A stretch of DNA of 64,000 nt from an uncultured Pelagibacteraceae bacterium (GCA_902530215.1 CABZZR010000003.1:46715-110714); one strand, 5' to 3'; positions 16,754 through 26,113 are shown, numbered from the stretch's first letter. The notes: a model not told the origin generated them from the letters alone. Program-made: numbers and translations.

Positions 16754-18307
16754 ATGGAAAATAATTTTTTAACTGACTGCTGTTTTTTAGTAGCTTCAAG
16801 CGCAAAAAAATCATACCAAAAACTTTCTGAAACATATTCAGCTATTGAGCCACCTACTTGGGCTTTATTACTAGCAGAATCGTGTCGCTCAGTTGGTTAT
16901 AAAGTTAAAATTGTTGACGCAAATGCTGAAAATTTATCTGATGAAAGTGTTTTAGAAAAAATTAACGAATTTAAACCTAGATTAGTTTGTGTAGTAGTTT
17001 ATGGACAAAATGTTAATGCAGGTACGGCTAACATGAGAGGTGCTGTAGATATTGCAAATTTTCTCAAGGAAAAAAAAATTGCTTCTACAATAAGTTTTAT
17101 CGGTTCTCACGTGCAAGCATTACCGATTGAAACTTTAAAAAAAGAAAAAAGTATAGACATAGCTTTTACTAACGAGGGAGTTTACGCCTTAAGAAATCTA
17201 CTTAAACTTCAAGATTTTTCTCCGCAAAATCTTAAAAATATAAAGGGTATTGCATACAAAGAAAAAAATGAAATTAAAATGAATCTACCAGAAAAAGTTG
17301 TTCCTACTGAAAAAATGGATATAGATTTGCCAGGATATGCTTGGGATTTGTTGCCATTCAAAAACAAACCAATGGATTTGTATAGAGCGCCCATGTGGCA
17401 CGCTGAATATGATTTTGAAAAAAGATCACCCTACGCAAGTCTTCAAACTAGCTTAGGTTGTGTTTTTAAATGTGATTTTTGTATGATTAATTTAATAAAT
17501 CGTAACGATTCTGAAGAAATTGGCGTTGCTGGAAAATATAGCAATATGAGATTCTGGTCGCCTGATTTTATCATAAAAGAATTTGATAAACTTATCTCAA
17601 TGGGAATTAAAACTATAAGAATAGTTGATGAAATGTTTTTATTAAATCCCAAATATTATTTACCATTGTGCGAAAAATTAGCTGAAAGAAATGAAGATGA
17701 CTCATTACGGATATGGAGTTATAGCCGTATTGATACCGTAAAAAGACCCGAAGTACTTAAATTAGTTAGGAAAGCTGGAATTAAATGGCTTTGTTTAGGG
17801 ATCGAAAGTGGTGACAAGGCAGTAAGATTAGAGGTTGCTAAAGGGAAATTTGAAGATGTAGATGTAAAAGCAGTAATTAAAAAAGTTCACGAAGCTGATA
17901 TAAACGTAATGGCTAATTATATTTATGGATTGCCTGGAGACACTAAAGAGTCAATAAAAAAAACATTTGATTTGAGCATTGAGCTATGTACTGCTGGCTG
18001 GAATACTTATGCTGCAATGGCACTGCCAGGTAGCCAACTTTATAAAAATGCTAAATCAAAAAATTATAAATTACCAGAAACTTATGAAGGATATTCGTTT
18101 CATTCTTTTGAAACTTTGCCTTTACCAACGGATACATTAAAAGCAGCAGAAGTTTTAGCTTATAGAGATGAAGCATTTAAAAATTATCATACATCAAGGC
18201 CTTTTTTAAATAAAATTAAAGAAAAATTTGGGAAGAAGGCATCAGATAACATTATTGAAATGACAAAAATTAATTTAAAGAGAAAAATTTTAGGACACAA
18301 AATATGA
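16754..18307 (+). CDS. B12-binding-domain radical SAM protein
   Basis: A 517-residue protein. Residues ~10-150 resemble a cobalamin-binding Rossmann domain (PTWALLLAESCRSVGYKVKIVDANAENL), although no clear DXHXXG motif is seen, so cobalamin may be bound base-off or not at all. Residues ~235-450 form a radical SAM barrel with CVFKCDFC (CX3CX2C, 4Fe-4S ligands). LCLGIESGDKAVRLEVAKG and NYIYGLPGDTKESIKKT are standard in this class. The substrate is unknown; methylation or rearrangement of a surface glycan or lipid is possible given the polysaccharide genes next door. Its stop overlaps a 19-codon frame at 18304. Confidence 0.8.
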   Translation: MENNFLTDCCFLVASSAKKSYQKLSETYSAIEPPTWALLLAESCRSVGYKVKIVDANAENLSDESVLEKINEFKPRLVCVVVYGQNVNAGTANMRGAVDIANFLKEKKIASTISFIGSHVQALPIETLKKEKSIDIAFTNEGVYALRNLLKLQDFSPQNLKNIKGIAYKEKNEIKMNLPEKVVPTEKMDIDLPGYAWDLLPFKNKPMDLYRAPMWHAEYDFEKRSPYASLQTSLGCVFKCDFCMINLINRNDSEEIGVAGKYSNMRFWSPDFIIKEFDKLISMGIKTIRIVDEMFLLNPKYYLPLCEKLAERNEDDSLRIWSYSRIDTVKRPEVLKLVRKAGIKWLCLGIESGDKAVRLEVAKGKFEDVDVKAVIKKVHEADINVMANYIYGLPGDTKESIKKTFDLSIELCTAGWNTYAAMALPGSQLYKNAKSKNYKLPETYEGYSFHSFETLPLPTDTLKAAEVLAYRDEAFKNYHTSRPFLNKIKEKFGKKASDNIIEMTKINLKRKILGHKI

Positions 18308-18363
18308 AACAAATTAATGATCTAAAAAATATATCCAAAAAGTATAGCAAAGGCTTGCAATAA
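18304..18363 (+). pseudogene. 19-codon frame coupled to the radical SAM gene; possible remnant of a truncated gene
   Basis: The ATG at 18304 overlaps the TGA stop of the previous gene (ATGA), the form that coupled genes take throughout this window. It encodes MKQINDLKNISKKYSKGLQ and stops at 18363, just before the opposite-strand heptose cassette. It could be the 5' stub of a gene whose rest was lost when the cassette boundary moved, or chance. Confidence 0.3.
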
Positions 18364-18371
18364 ATTTTAAT

Positions 18372-18896
18372 TTACAAAAACTTTTTCTCAATTTTTTTTA
18401 CTTGCGTATAAAAATTTTTTTTAACAAATTCGAAATATATTTTAGTTTTTTTAGCTGCCAATTTATCGGAATTTTTATCTCCAATCATAAAACTTTTATT
18501 TAAGTCAATATTCCATTTGTTTAATATTTTTTTTAACATAAGATTTCCAGGCTTTCTGAATTGTGATTTTTTCTTATATAATTTAACAATACCCTCTGGA
18601 TGATATGGACAAAATTCAATTTGGTGAATTTTTACATTTTTCTTCTTAAAATATATTAAAATTTTTTTGTGGAGCTTTTTTAATTGTTCCATCTTAAATA
18701 TTCCTTTGGCTATACCAGCCTGATTTGTAACAATAAATATAAGGTATTTTTTTTTGGTTAAATATTTTAAGCCTTTTAAGACATTAGGTCTTAATTTAAA
18801 TTTTTCAAACGTGTGTACATAACCGAAATCATAATTAATTGTACCATCTCTATCAAGAAAAACTGCAGATTTTTTTATCAATTTTTTTTGATTCAT
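18372..18896 (-). CDS. gmhB: GmhB-like HAD phosphatase (heptose 1,7-bisphosphate 7-phosphatase)
   Basis: A 174-residue HAD-IIIA enzyme. It should remove the 7-phosphate of D-glycero-manno-heptose 1,7-bisphosphate in the making of LPS heptose. All HAD motifs are present: FLDRDGTIN, VTNQAGIA, the Lys in RKPGN and MIGDKNSDKLAA. GmhB normally binds Zn through C-X-H and C-X-C. Here CPYHPEG is kept, but the second pair is replaced (KSQFRKP instead of CXCRKP), so the zinc site is probably lost. It overlaps the next upstream gene of the cassette by 4 bases. Confidence 0.8.
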   Translation of the reverse strand: MNQKKLIKKSAVFLDRDGTINYDFGYVHTFEKFKLRPNVLKGLKYLTKKKYLIFIVTNQAGIAKGIFKMEQLKKLHKKILIYFKKKNVKIHQIEFCPYHPEGIVKLYKKKSQFRKPGNLMLKKILNKWNIDLNKSFMIGDKNSDKLAAKKTKIYFEFVKKNFYTQVKKIEKKFL

Positions 18897-20077
18897 TTTT
18901 TTAAAATCATAAATGGAAATTTTAATGAATATATTAGCAAATATATTGTAGCTTCTAAAAAATTTAAAATATATAAAAATGATATTTTTTTTCCAACAAT
19001 ACTCGTTATCTGAATATATTCTGATATAAACCCATTTATTGATTTATTTCTGAAATAAGTTCCAATTCTTTTTTTATTAATAAATCTTGAATACCAAAAG
19101 GGAATTTTTTTACTGGTATTTTTGCGCCTCTCCATTTTAGACATATAATTATTTATTTCTGTAAGATTCTTTTTTGATTCATATTTTTCTAATACAATTT
19201 CGTGCAAATTTTCTGTATATTCTTTTAATAATTTGCCATCATTTAAAAATTTTTTTATAAGGCTAACACATTCTTCTTTATTGTTAAAAATTGCTAACTG
19301 CCTCTCACTGAATATTATCTCTCTAGAAATAAAATTGTCTGAAATGCATGCAGATTTACACAATCCTGCTTGCCAAATTCTACCTTTTAATTGATTTATT
19401 TTTTTATTTGAAGATTCTCGATTGTATTTTTTATATTTATTACTTGCTTCAGAGAAATTAATTACAATTTTAGATCTAGAGATTATTTCTGCTAATTCGT
19501 TGTCAGACACTTTATCTGGGCCATCCCATCCTACTATTTTTATTGAGATATCTTTGCTCTTTATAAAGTCAATATATTCTTGTCTATATTTAGACTTTCT
19601 TCCAAAAAATAGAACATCTATATTTTTTCCTTTTCTATAATCTTTAAAGACTTCAGCGCTACTCTCCAAAGTGAATAAATGTGAATTCATCCCGCTATTC
19701 AAATATTTTTGAACTGAAGTTGGGCATGTTGTTAATATAAGATCACAATCTCTACCTGTTATTAAATTGAAACTGTGACAGTCATCATCATCAAGGGTAA
19801 TAAGACACTTTGTTTGACACTCAACTGATTTTATAAAATCATAATTTATAAGAGAAATGTAATCACCTTCGAATAAAGTAAGCTCAATATTTTTGTCCAC
19901 TATAATACTGTTAATTTCAGAAATTATAGATTTAGAATTTTTGTTTAATCTGTCGTGAATAAAGAATATAGATACGTTATAAAAATTAGAGAAATTTCTT
20001 ACTAAAGAGATGGAGTAATTTGATTTTCTTTTTAAAACTATTAAACAGTTTTTTTTTTCTTTACTTTTAATATCCAT
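18893..20077 (-). CDS. Glycosyltransferase-like protein in the heptose cassette
   Basis: A 394-residue protein without a close named match. The middle and C-terminal region resembles GT-B enzymes of the CgeB-like / Glyco_trans_1_2 type: IDVLFFGRKSKYRQEYIDF, IVINFSEASNKY and LKGRIWQAGLCKSACISD. Two hydrophobic stretches near the C terminus suggest membrane attachment. It lies between gmhB and gmhA with 1- to 4-base overlaps, so it probably transfers heptose or another LPS core sugar. Very high Lys/Asn/Ile/Ser content and low conservation suggest a variable surface gene. Confidence 0.6.
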   Translation of the reverse strand: MDIKSKEKKNCLIVLKRKSNYSISLVRNFSNFYNVSIFFIHDRLNKNSKSIISEINSIIVDKNIELTLFEGDYISLINYDFIKSVECQTKCLITLDDDDCHSFNLITGRDCDLILTTCPTSVQKYLNSGMNSHLFTLESSAEVFKDYRKGKNIDVLFFGRKSKYRQEYIDFIKSKDISIKIVGWDGPDKVSDNELAEIISRSKIVINFSEASNKYKKYNRESSNKKINQLKGRIWQAGLCKSACISDNFISREIIFSERQLAIFNNKEECVSLIKKFLNDGKLLKEYTENLHEIVLEKYESKKNLTEINNYMSKMERRKNTSKKIPFWYSRFINKKRIGTYFRNKSINGFISEYIQITSIVGKKISFLYILNFLEATIYLLIYSLKFPFMILKK

Positions 20078-20661
20078 TAATTTTTGGCAAAGTATTTTTC
20101 AATTACTTCACAAAAAACTTGTCCAATCATTATTTCCATTACCTGGATGACAGAAGTTTCATTTGAAGGAATAATTATTGGATACTTTACGTATTTTTTA
20201 ATTTTTCCACCCTTATTTCCAGAAAAACAAAAAGTTAAAATTTTTTTTCTCTTTGCAACTTTAACTGCATTTATTAGGTTCTGACTATTCCCAGAAGTTG
20301 TAATCGCTATCGCAATATCACCATGATTACCTATTGCCTCAATCTGTCTTGAAAAAATATAATTAAAATTAAAGTCATTACCTATAGCAGTTAAAGCCGA
20401 GGTATCAGTAGCCAGAGATATTGCTGGAAATGCTTTTCTGTTTTTTTTATATCTTACAGTTAATTCTGTAGCTAAATGCTGTGCATCTGATGCACTTCCA
20501 CCATTTCCAAATAAAAGTATTTTCTTTTTATTTTTAATTGCTTTGATTGACTTTTCACATAAATGATCAAAATTTTTTAATTTTTTAGATTGTAAAATCT
20601 CAATAGTTTTTTTTATCTTTTGTATTTCTGTATTAAGATTTTCTGTTATGTTATTTTTCAT
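20077..20661 (-). CDS. gmhA: Sedoheptulose 7-phosphate isomerase
   Basis: A 194-residue SIS-domain isomerase that converts sedoheptulose 7-phosphate to D-glycero-manno-heptose 7-phosphate, the first step of LPS heptose synthesis. The phosphate-binding motif LLFGNGGSASDAQHLATEL and AIAITTSGNSQNLINAV are diagnostic, and the expected C-terminal His/Gln region is replaced by VIQVMEIMIGQVFCEVIE. It overlaps the family-2 glycosyltransferase gene by 11 bases and abuts the next gene, forming one operon with gmhB. The kinase/adenylyl- or guanylyltransferase steps are not in this window. Confidence 0.9.
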   Translation of the reverse strand: MKNNITENLNTEIQKIKKTIEILQSKKLKNFDHLCEKSIKAIKNKKKILLFGNGGSASDAQHLATELTVRYKKNRKAFPAISLATDTSALTAIGNDFNFNYIFSRQIEAIGNHGDIAIAITTSGNSQNLINAVKVAKRKKILTFCFSGNKGGKIKKYVKYPIIIPSNETSVIQVMEIMIGQVFCEVIEKYFAKN

Positions 20662-21604
20662 CTTTATTTATAATGTTTTTAATTATATATCTTGGTCTTC
20701 CCTGTATTTGTTCATAAATTCTGGCTATATAAATTCCTATTATACCAATTGTTGTTAAAATTACCCCAGAAAAAAAAGAAATTGCCACTATCACACCACT
20801 CGAACCTGGTACAGCTGTACCAAAATATTTACCCCATAAGGCATACAAAATTAACAAGAATGAAAAAATTATTGCTAGTAAGCCTATTAAAATGCCCAAG
20901 AATAAAGGTCCAGTAGAATAGCTAGTTATTCCTCTAACAAATTCTGATATTGGTCCAGAAAGCAGATCTCCAGAAAATATGGAAGAAAATTTTGTTGATC
21001 CAGATTTACGACCTTGTCTAACATATTCAACAAATTCTTGTTTAAAACCAATCCAAACAGATATTCCTCTTAGATAAGGATTAAATTCCTTTAACTCATT
21101 AATATGATTTACCACTTTACGTGAAAGTAATTTAAAATCCCCAGCTTCTATTGGTAGAGATATATTCGATGTTTTATTGATTAATTTATATGCAATTTTT
21201 GTAAAAAATAATTTTATTTTACTTTCTCCAAGACGTTTAGTTCTTTTTGTATGTACTACTTCAGCACCGTTATTATATTTTTCTATTAATTTGGGAATTA
21301 GTTCTGGCGGATCTTGTAAATCTGAGTCCATGTATACTAATGCATCCCCTTTAGCATGTTTAAATCCAGCTAATACTCCAGGAACAATTCCAAATCTTCT
21401 AGATAAATTTATAATTTTTATTGGATATTTTTTTTGCAACTCAATCAATATTTTTTCACTATTATCATTTGAGTCATCATTAACAAAAATACATTCGTAT
21501 TCCCATCCTGACATTTTATTTACTGACGAATTAATTCTTTCTACTAATTCCTTTATATTGCCTTCTTCATTTCTGAATGAAAATATGACTGATAATAATT
21601 TCAT
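20651..21604 (-). CDS. Family-2 glycosyltransferase with membrane anchor (DPM1/ArnC-like)
   Basis: A 317-residue GT-A enzyme. FSFRNEEGNIKELVERI begins the nucleotide-binding fold, FVNDDSNDNSEKIL follows, and YMDSDLQDPPEL carries the DXD metal site near residue 95. Residues ~225-300 contain two transmembrane helices. This layout is typical of polyisoprenyl-phosphate glycosyltransferases (GtrB, ArnC, YfdH), which load a sugar on undecaprenyl phosphate for transfer outside the inner membrane. As first gene of the minus-strand heptose cassette, it is read from promoters in the 21605-21832 gap. Confidence 0.85.
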   Translation of the reverse strand: MKLLSVIFSFRNEEGNIKELVERINSSVNKMSGWEYECIFVNDDSNDNSEKILIELQKKYPIKIINLSRRFGIVPGVLAGFKHAKGDALVYMDSDLQDPPELIPKLIEKYNNGAEVVHTKRTKRLGESKIKLFFTKIAYKLINKTSNISLPIEAGDFKLLSRKVVNHINELKEFNPYLRGISVWIGFKQEFVEYVRQGRKSGSTKFSSIFSGDLLSGPISEFVRGITSYSTGPLFLGILIGLLAIIFSFLLILYALWGKYFGTAVPGSSGVIVAISFFSGVILTTIGIIGIYIARIYEQIQGRPRYIIKNIINKDEK

Positions 21605-21712
21605 AAATTTTTTTTTAATTCTATGTAATATACTTTTAATATTTTATTATTTAATTTGAAACCAATAAGGTTGTAAAAATCACTATATTGTATGTTTTTT
21701 GATGATTTATCT

Positions 21713-21727
21713 AGATATAGTATATCT
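21713..21727. repeat. Inverted repeat upstream of aapJ (7+1+7)
   Basis: AGATATA and TATATCT around a single G form a perfect dyad about 105 bp before aapJ, between the divergent glycosyltransferase and aapJ genes. It is a possible regulator-binding site. Confidence 0.45.
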
Positions 21728-21778
21728 TTGTTAAATTAAAATTTGCAATTTTTTTACAAATGAGATGAACTTCTAGGC

Positions 21779-21801
21779 TATTAATGTTTGTAACATTAAT
21801 A
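21779..21801. repeat. Inverted repeat in aapJ leader (10+3+10)
   Basis: TATTAATGTT and AACATTAATA flank TGT: a perfect 10-bp dyad, 32 bp before the aapJ start. It can be a DNA operator or an mRNA hairpin. It shares its last two bases with the next palindrome. Confidence 0.6.
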
Positions 21802-21815
21802 ATTGTTAACAATTA
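21800..21815. repeat. 16-bp perfect palindrome in aapJ leader
   Basis: TAATTGTTAACAATTA is a perfect palindrome ending 17 bases before the aapJ ATG. It directly abuts the dyad at 21779-21801. Such head-to-tail dyads suggest an operator or an RNA element; the family of any regulator is unknown. Confidence 0.6.
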
Positions 21816-21832
21816 ATAAAGGAAAAATAATA

Positions 21833-22870
21833 ATGAAAACGCTAAAACAATTTTTTTCTTTGATAGCTACGATGATGATCGTTCTTTTAATCGGATCAGA
21901 AACGATGGCTGCGAAGAAATCAAAAACTTTGAAAAACACTCAAAAGAAGGGTTTTGTAAGATGTGGTGTTTCACAAGGACTTCCTGGATTTTCTAATGCT
22001 GATGCATCAGGAAATTGGACAGGAGTAGACGTTGATGTTTGTAGAGCGGTAGCTGCTGCAGTACTAGGTGATGCAAGTAAAGTTAAATTTACTCCACTAA
22101 GTGCTAAAGAAAGATTTACAGCTTTAACTTCTGGTGAAATTGATATTTTATCAAGAAACACAACTTGGACACTTTCTAGAGATGCAGACATTGGTCTTAC
22201 TTTCGTTGGAGTTAACTTCTACGATGGTCAAGGTTTCATGGTTAGAAAAAGCTCAGGAATTACTTCTACGAGCCAATTCAAAAGTGGTATCTCAGCTTGT
22301 ACAAACATTGGTACAACAACTGAGTTAAACATGAGAGACTTCTTTACATCAAAAGGAATTTCTTATGAACCAGTAGCTTTTGAAAAAGCAGACGAAGTTG
22401 TTGCTGCTTATGATGCAGGAAGATGTGATACGTACACTACAGATAAATCAGGTTTAGCTGCTCAAAGAACTAAAATGAAAAACCCAGATGAACACATAGT
22501 ATTACCAGAGACGATTTCAAAAGAGCCTTTAGGCCCTGTTGTTCGTCAAGGTGATTCTGTTTGGGAAGATATAGTTCGTTGGTCATTAAACGTAATGATT
22601 GAAGCTGAAGAATACGGCATAACTTCTTCAAACGCAGATTCTATGAAAACTTCAGAAAACCCAGCAATCAAAAGACTTGTTGGTGCTGAAGGCGAATTAG
22701 GTGCTGCATTTGGACTAGACAATGAATGGAGTTTAAGAATTATTAAACAAGTTGGTAACTACGGTGAAAGCTATAAAAGAAATATAGCAGATCCTGGTAT
22801 TTTGCCTGACAGAGGTCCTAACCAATTATGGACTAAAGGCGGAATACTTTATGTACCACCTGCAAGATAA
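21833..22870 (+). CDS. aapJ: General L-amino-acid ABC transporter substrate-binding protein
   Basis: A 345-residue periplasmic binding protein of the AapJ/BztA type, which takes up a broad range of L-amino acids. The signal peptide is at ~1-34 (MMIVLLIGSETMA cleavage region). Family pattern: GFVRCGVSQGLPGFSNAD, WTGVDVDVCRAVAAAVLG, LTSGEIDILSRNTTWTLSRD and YTTDKSGLAAQR. Start ATG at 21833 follows an AAAGGAAAA ribosome site; the in-frame TTG at 21803 lies inside a palindrome and is not used. First gene of aapJQMP and separated from aapQ by a terminator. Confidence 0.95.
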   Translation: MKTLKQFFSLIATMMIVLLIGSETMAAKKSKTLKNTQKKGFVRCGVSQGLPGFSNADASGNWTGVDVDVCRAVAAAVLGDASKVKFTPLSAKERFTALTSGEIDILSRNTTWTLSRDADIGLTFVGVNFYDGQGFMVRKSSGITSTSQFKSGISACTNIGTTTELNMRDFFTSKGISYEPVAFEKADEVVAAYDAGRCDTYTTDKSGLAAQRTKMKNPDEHIVLPETISKEPLGPVVRQGDSVWEDIVRWSLNVMIEAEEYGITSSNADSMKTSENPAIKRLVGAEGELGAAFGLDNEWSLRIIKQVGNYGESYKRNIADPGILPDRGPNQLWTKGGILYVPPAR

Positions 22871-22890
22871 TTTATAAAAAATAAAGATTA

Positions 22891-22923
22891 AAAAGGGCTA
22901 GATTTTTCTAGCCCTTTTTTTTT
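22891..22923 (+). terminator. Rho-independent terminator between aapJ and aapQ
   Basis: AAAAGGGCTAGA (22891-22902) and TCTAGCCCTTTT (22907-22918) form a 12-bp stem with a TTTT loop, followed by a T run. Partial read-through would give much more AapJ than permease. Confidence 0.9.
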
Positions 22924-22943
22924 ATTATTGTTATTGTCCTAAT

Positions 22944-24095
22944 ATGAATTTCAAAATTAAGAAAATTCTACCTCAAATAGTCACTCTACTAGCTGTAGTA
23001 TTTGTTTTTGGTTTTTTCACATTCAATGCGCAAGTTAACATGGATAATAGGGGTATTGAATTTGGATATGGATTTTTATCTCAAGAGTCCTCATTTGATG
23101 TACAGTTTTCTTTAATTGAATATGATGGATCTCACTCATATGCTAGAGCGTATTTAGTAGGTCTATTAAATACTCTATTGGTTGCCTTTATAGGAATTAT
23201 ATTTGCGACAGTTATTGGAGTTATAGTTGGAATAGCAAGATTATCTCCGAATTATTTAATTGAGAGAACGGCAGCTTTTTATGTAGAATTTTTTAGAAAT
23301 ATACCTTTGTTGCTGCAAATATTTTTTTGGTACTTTGCTGCACTTAGAGCTCTTCCTTTACCTCAGGATGCTGAAGCAATTTTTGGAGTTTTTTTCTTAA
23401 CAATTAAAGGTTTATTTGTACCTCGTTTTGTATGGGAAAATTTAGATATATTTTTCTATTCATTAATAGCTGCAATAATTTCTATTGTAGTAATAAGAAA
23501 TTACGCAAGAAAATTACAAGAAAGTGAAGGAAAACAATTACCAGTTTTTTCTATTTCTGTAGGTTTATTAATAATTCTTCCATTGTTGACTTTTTTAATT
23601 GGAGGAGTTTCTTTAAGTTTTGAAATGCCTGTTCTCGAACAAATAGCCACAACATCATTTAAATATACTGGTGGATTAGGATTGCCACCTGAACTTATAG
23701 CTTTAACACTCGCTTTAGCCTTATATACTGCTACTTTTATAGCTGAATGTGTAAGAGCTGGAATACAAGGAATTAGCAAAGGTCAAAAAGAAGCCGCAGC
23801 ATCAATCGGTTTAACACCTAATCAAATTTTAAAGTTAGTAATAATGCCCCAAGCATTAAGGATAATAATTCCTCCAACAACTAATCAATATTTAAATTTA
23901 ACTAAAAACTCATCATTAGCAGCAGCAATAGCTTATCCAGATCTAGTTTTAGTATTTGCGGGAACTGCTCTGATGCAAACAGGCAGAGCAATAGAAATTG
24001 TCTCTATTACTATGTTCACATATTTATCTATTAGCTTATCTATTTCTGTTTTAATGAATTGGTACAATAAAAGTATCGCAATTAAGGAAAAATAA
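22944..24095 (+). CDS. aapQ: General L-amino-acid ABC transporter permease
   Basis: A 383-residue inner-membrane permease. The long form with an N-terminal extension and a central insert is typical of AapQ/BztB. FRNIPLLLQIFFWYFAALRALP and the EAA loop GQKEAAASIGLTPNQILKLVIMPQALRII (shown here only by its start and end) are family features. It pairs with AapM at 24095, whose start overlaps its stop (TAATG). Expression probably depends on read-through of the terminator at 22891. Confidence 0.95.
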   Translation: MNFKIKKILPQIVTLLAVVFVFGFFTFNAQVNMDNRGIEFGYGFLSQESSFDVQFSLIEYDGSHSYARAYLVGLLNTLLVAFIGIIFATVIGVIVGIARLSPNYLIERTAAFYVEFFRNIPLLLQIFFWYFAALRALPLPQDAEAIFGVFFLTIKGLFVPRFVWENLDIFFYSLIAAIISIVVIRNYARKLQESEGKQLPVFSISVGLLIILPLLTFLIGGVSLSFEMPVLEQIATTSFKYTGGLGLPPELIALTLALALYTATFIAECVRAGIQGISKGQKEAAASIGLTPNQILKLVIMPQALRIIIPPTTNQYLNLTKNSSLAAAIAYPDLVLVFAGTALMQTGRAIEIVSITMFTYLSISLSISVLMNWYNKSIAIKEK

Positions 24096-25366
24096 TGAAT
24101 AAAATTAACTTCTTAAAACCTGATAATCAAAACTTAAGTATTTATTTGTACTCAGGTTCTTTTTTATTTTTTATAGCCGTTTTAGATGTTTTTTTAGGTT
24201 CTTTTTTTGGAATGAACATTACTTCATTTTTACCAAATTTTATTAGTTTCTTACTTCCTTTAATTTTAGGAATTATAGGTTTGCATCTTATTAGAATAGA
24301 ATTTTCAGGAATAAGAAATTTAGACTTATTAAACAAACATATTAATACTAATATTTTTAATGCAGCTTTAACTCTATTAATTATTTTTACCGTAATAAAG
24401 TCAATTCCACCAATTATGAGCTGGTTTATTATAGATGCCAATATTACAGGTGATACAAAAGAAGCTTGTACCGGCAGTGGTGCTTGTTGGACCTATATTA
24501 AAATCTGGCTTAATAGATTTATTTATGGAATGTATCCAAACGAACTTCAATGGAGAATAAATATTTCCTTTATTTTATTAATAGGTTTGGCTTTCGTTGG
24601 TTTAATTCCATCAGAAAAAATTAAGAAGTTTTTAACCTTATATTATGTCGTTATTTACCCAATTATTGCATTTATACTAATTTACTATTTAATTTCAGGC
24701 GGATCGTTAGGTCTAGAGTGGGTTGAAACAGGAGCTTGGGGCGGGTTGTCATTAACCTTTATAGTTTCATTCTTTTGTTTAATTTTCTGCTTTCCCGTAG
24801 GAATGTTTTTAGCTTTAGGTAGAAGATCTCAATTACCAACAGTTAGATATATTTCTGTTGGTTTTATAGAATTTTGGAGAGGTGTTCCTTTAATAACTGT
24901 ATTATTTATGTCATCTGTAATGTTTCCAATGTTTTTACCTGAAGATTTTTTTATGGATAAATTAGTTAGAGTAATTATAGCTATATCTTTGTTTGAAGCT
25001 GCTTATGTTGCAGAAGTTATAAGAGGAGGCTTACAAGCATTACCAAGAGGTCAATATGATGCCGCCAAATCTTTAGGCATGGGTTATTGGAAAATGCATA
25101 TTTTTGTAATTTTACCTCAAGCTTTAAAACTTGTTATTCCTGGCATAGCAAATACTTTTTTAGCTTTAGTTAAAGACACGCCTCTTATTTTTGTAGTTGG
25201 ACTTTTAGAAATAGTTGGAATGTTAAATTTAGCAAAAACAAATCCAGAATGGCTCGGTTTTGCTATGGAAGGCTATGTATTTGCGGCTATAATTTTCTGG
25301 ATTATTTGCTATGCTATGAGTAAATATAGTTACAATTTGGAATTGAAATACAAAACGGAAAGATAA
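24095..25366 (+). CDS. aapM: General L-amino-acid ABC transporter permease
   Basis: A 423-residue inner-membrane protein, the second permease of the Aap system. It has the long N-terminal membrane region typical of AapM/BztC, the motif [21 protein letters not shown] and the EAA loop [21 protein letters not shown] Cys-containing periplasmic loop ([16 protein letters not shown]) is common in AapM homologues. It is translationally coupled to aapQ and followed after 5 bases by aapP. Confidence 0.95.
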   Translation: MNKINFLKPDNQNLSIYLYSGSFLFFIAVLDVFLGSFFGMNITSFLPNFISFLLPLILGIIGLHLIRIEFSGIRNLDLLNKHINTNIFNAALTLLIIFTVIKSIPPIMSWFIIDANITGDTKEACTGSGACWTYIKIWLNRFIYGMYPNELQWRINISFILLIGLAFVGLIPSEKIKKFLTLYYVVIYPIIAFILIYYLISGGSLGLEWVETGAWGGLSLTFIVSFFCLIFCFPVGMFLALGRRSQLPTVRYISVGFIEFWRGVPLITVLFMSSVMFPMFLPEDFFMDKLVRVIIAISLFEAAYVAEVIRGGLQALPRGQYDAAKSLGMGYWKMHIFVILPQALKLVIPGIANTFLALVKDTPLIFVVGLLEIVGMLNLAKTNPEWLGFAMEGYVFAAIIFWIICYAMSKYSYNLELKYKTER

Positions 25367-25371
25367 AATTT

Positions 25372-26106
25372 ATGTCAGATAAAATTATACAAATGGAAAA
25401 CGTAAATAAATGGTTTGGAGATTTTCAGGTTTTAAAAGATATAAATTTAGAAGTAAATCAAAAACAAAAAATAGTTGTTTGTGGACCTTCGGGATCAGGA
25501 AAATCAACATTAATTAGATGTATAAATAGATTAGAAGAGCATCAAAAGGGAAGAATTACAGTTGATGGAAACGAACTAACAGAGGATACAAAAGATATTG
25601 AAAAGATAAGAGCAGAAGTAGGTATGGTCTTTCAACAATTTAATTTATTTCCCCATCTATCTATTTTAGACAATTGTACATTGGCTCCAATTTGGGTCAA
25701 AAAAATGCCTAAAAAACAAGCCGAAGAATTAGCTATGAAACAATTACAGCAGGTCCAAATTGCTGATCAAGCAAAAAAATTTCCAGGTCAGCTTTCAGGA
25801 GGTCAACAACAAAGATGTGCAATAGCAAGAGCTTTATGTATGGAACCGAAAATTATGCTTTTTGATGAACCTACATCAGCACTAGACCCCGAAATGATCA
25901 AAGAAGTATTAGATGCAATGGTAAATCTTGCAAAAGCTGGAATGACAATGATTGTAGTTACACACGAAATGGGATTTGCGAAAGAAGTAGCTGATGAAGT
26001 AATTTTTATGGATGAAGGAATGATTGTTGAAAAACAACCTACCAAAGATTTTTTTGCTAAACCAAAAAGTGATAGAACTAAACTTTTCTTAAGCCAAATC
26101 CTTTAA
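25372..26106 (+). CDS. aapP: General L-amino-acid ABC transporter ATP-binding protein
   Basis: A 244-residue ABC ATPase. Walker A is GPSGSGKST, the signature LSGGQQQR, Walker [13 protein letters not shown], and the H-loop VVTHEMGFA. It energises AapQM. The transporter at 5873-8110 has no ATPase gene, so AapP is a candidate shared subunit (inference). The gene is complete and of normal length. Confidence 0.95.
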   Translation: MSDKIIQMENVNKWFGDFQVLKDINLEVNQKQKIVVCGPSGSGKSTLIRCINRLEEHQKGRITVDGNELTEDTKDIEKIRAEVGMVFQQFNLFPHLSILDNCTLAPIWVKKMPKKQAEELAMKQLQQVQIADQAKKFPGQLSGGQQQRCAIARALCMEPKIMLFDEPTSALDPEMIKEVLDAMVNLAKAGMTMIVVTHEMGFAKEVADEVIFMDEGMIVEKQPTKDFFAKPKSDRTKLFLSQIL

Positions 26107-26113
26107 TACATTA

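Noticed and set aside
21177..21659. 160-codon open frame opposite the family-2 glycosyltransferase
   Set aside because: It lies antisense to a well-supported gene, has no family features or ribosome site, and is explained by codon bias of the real gene.
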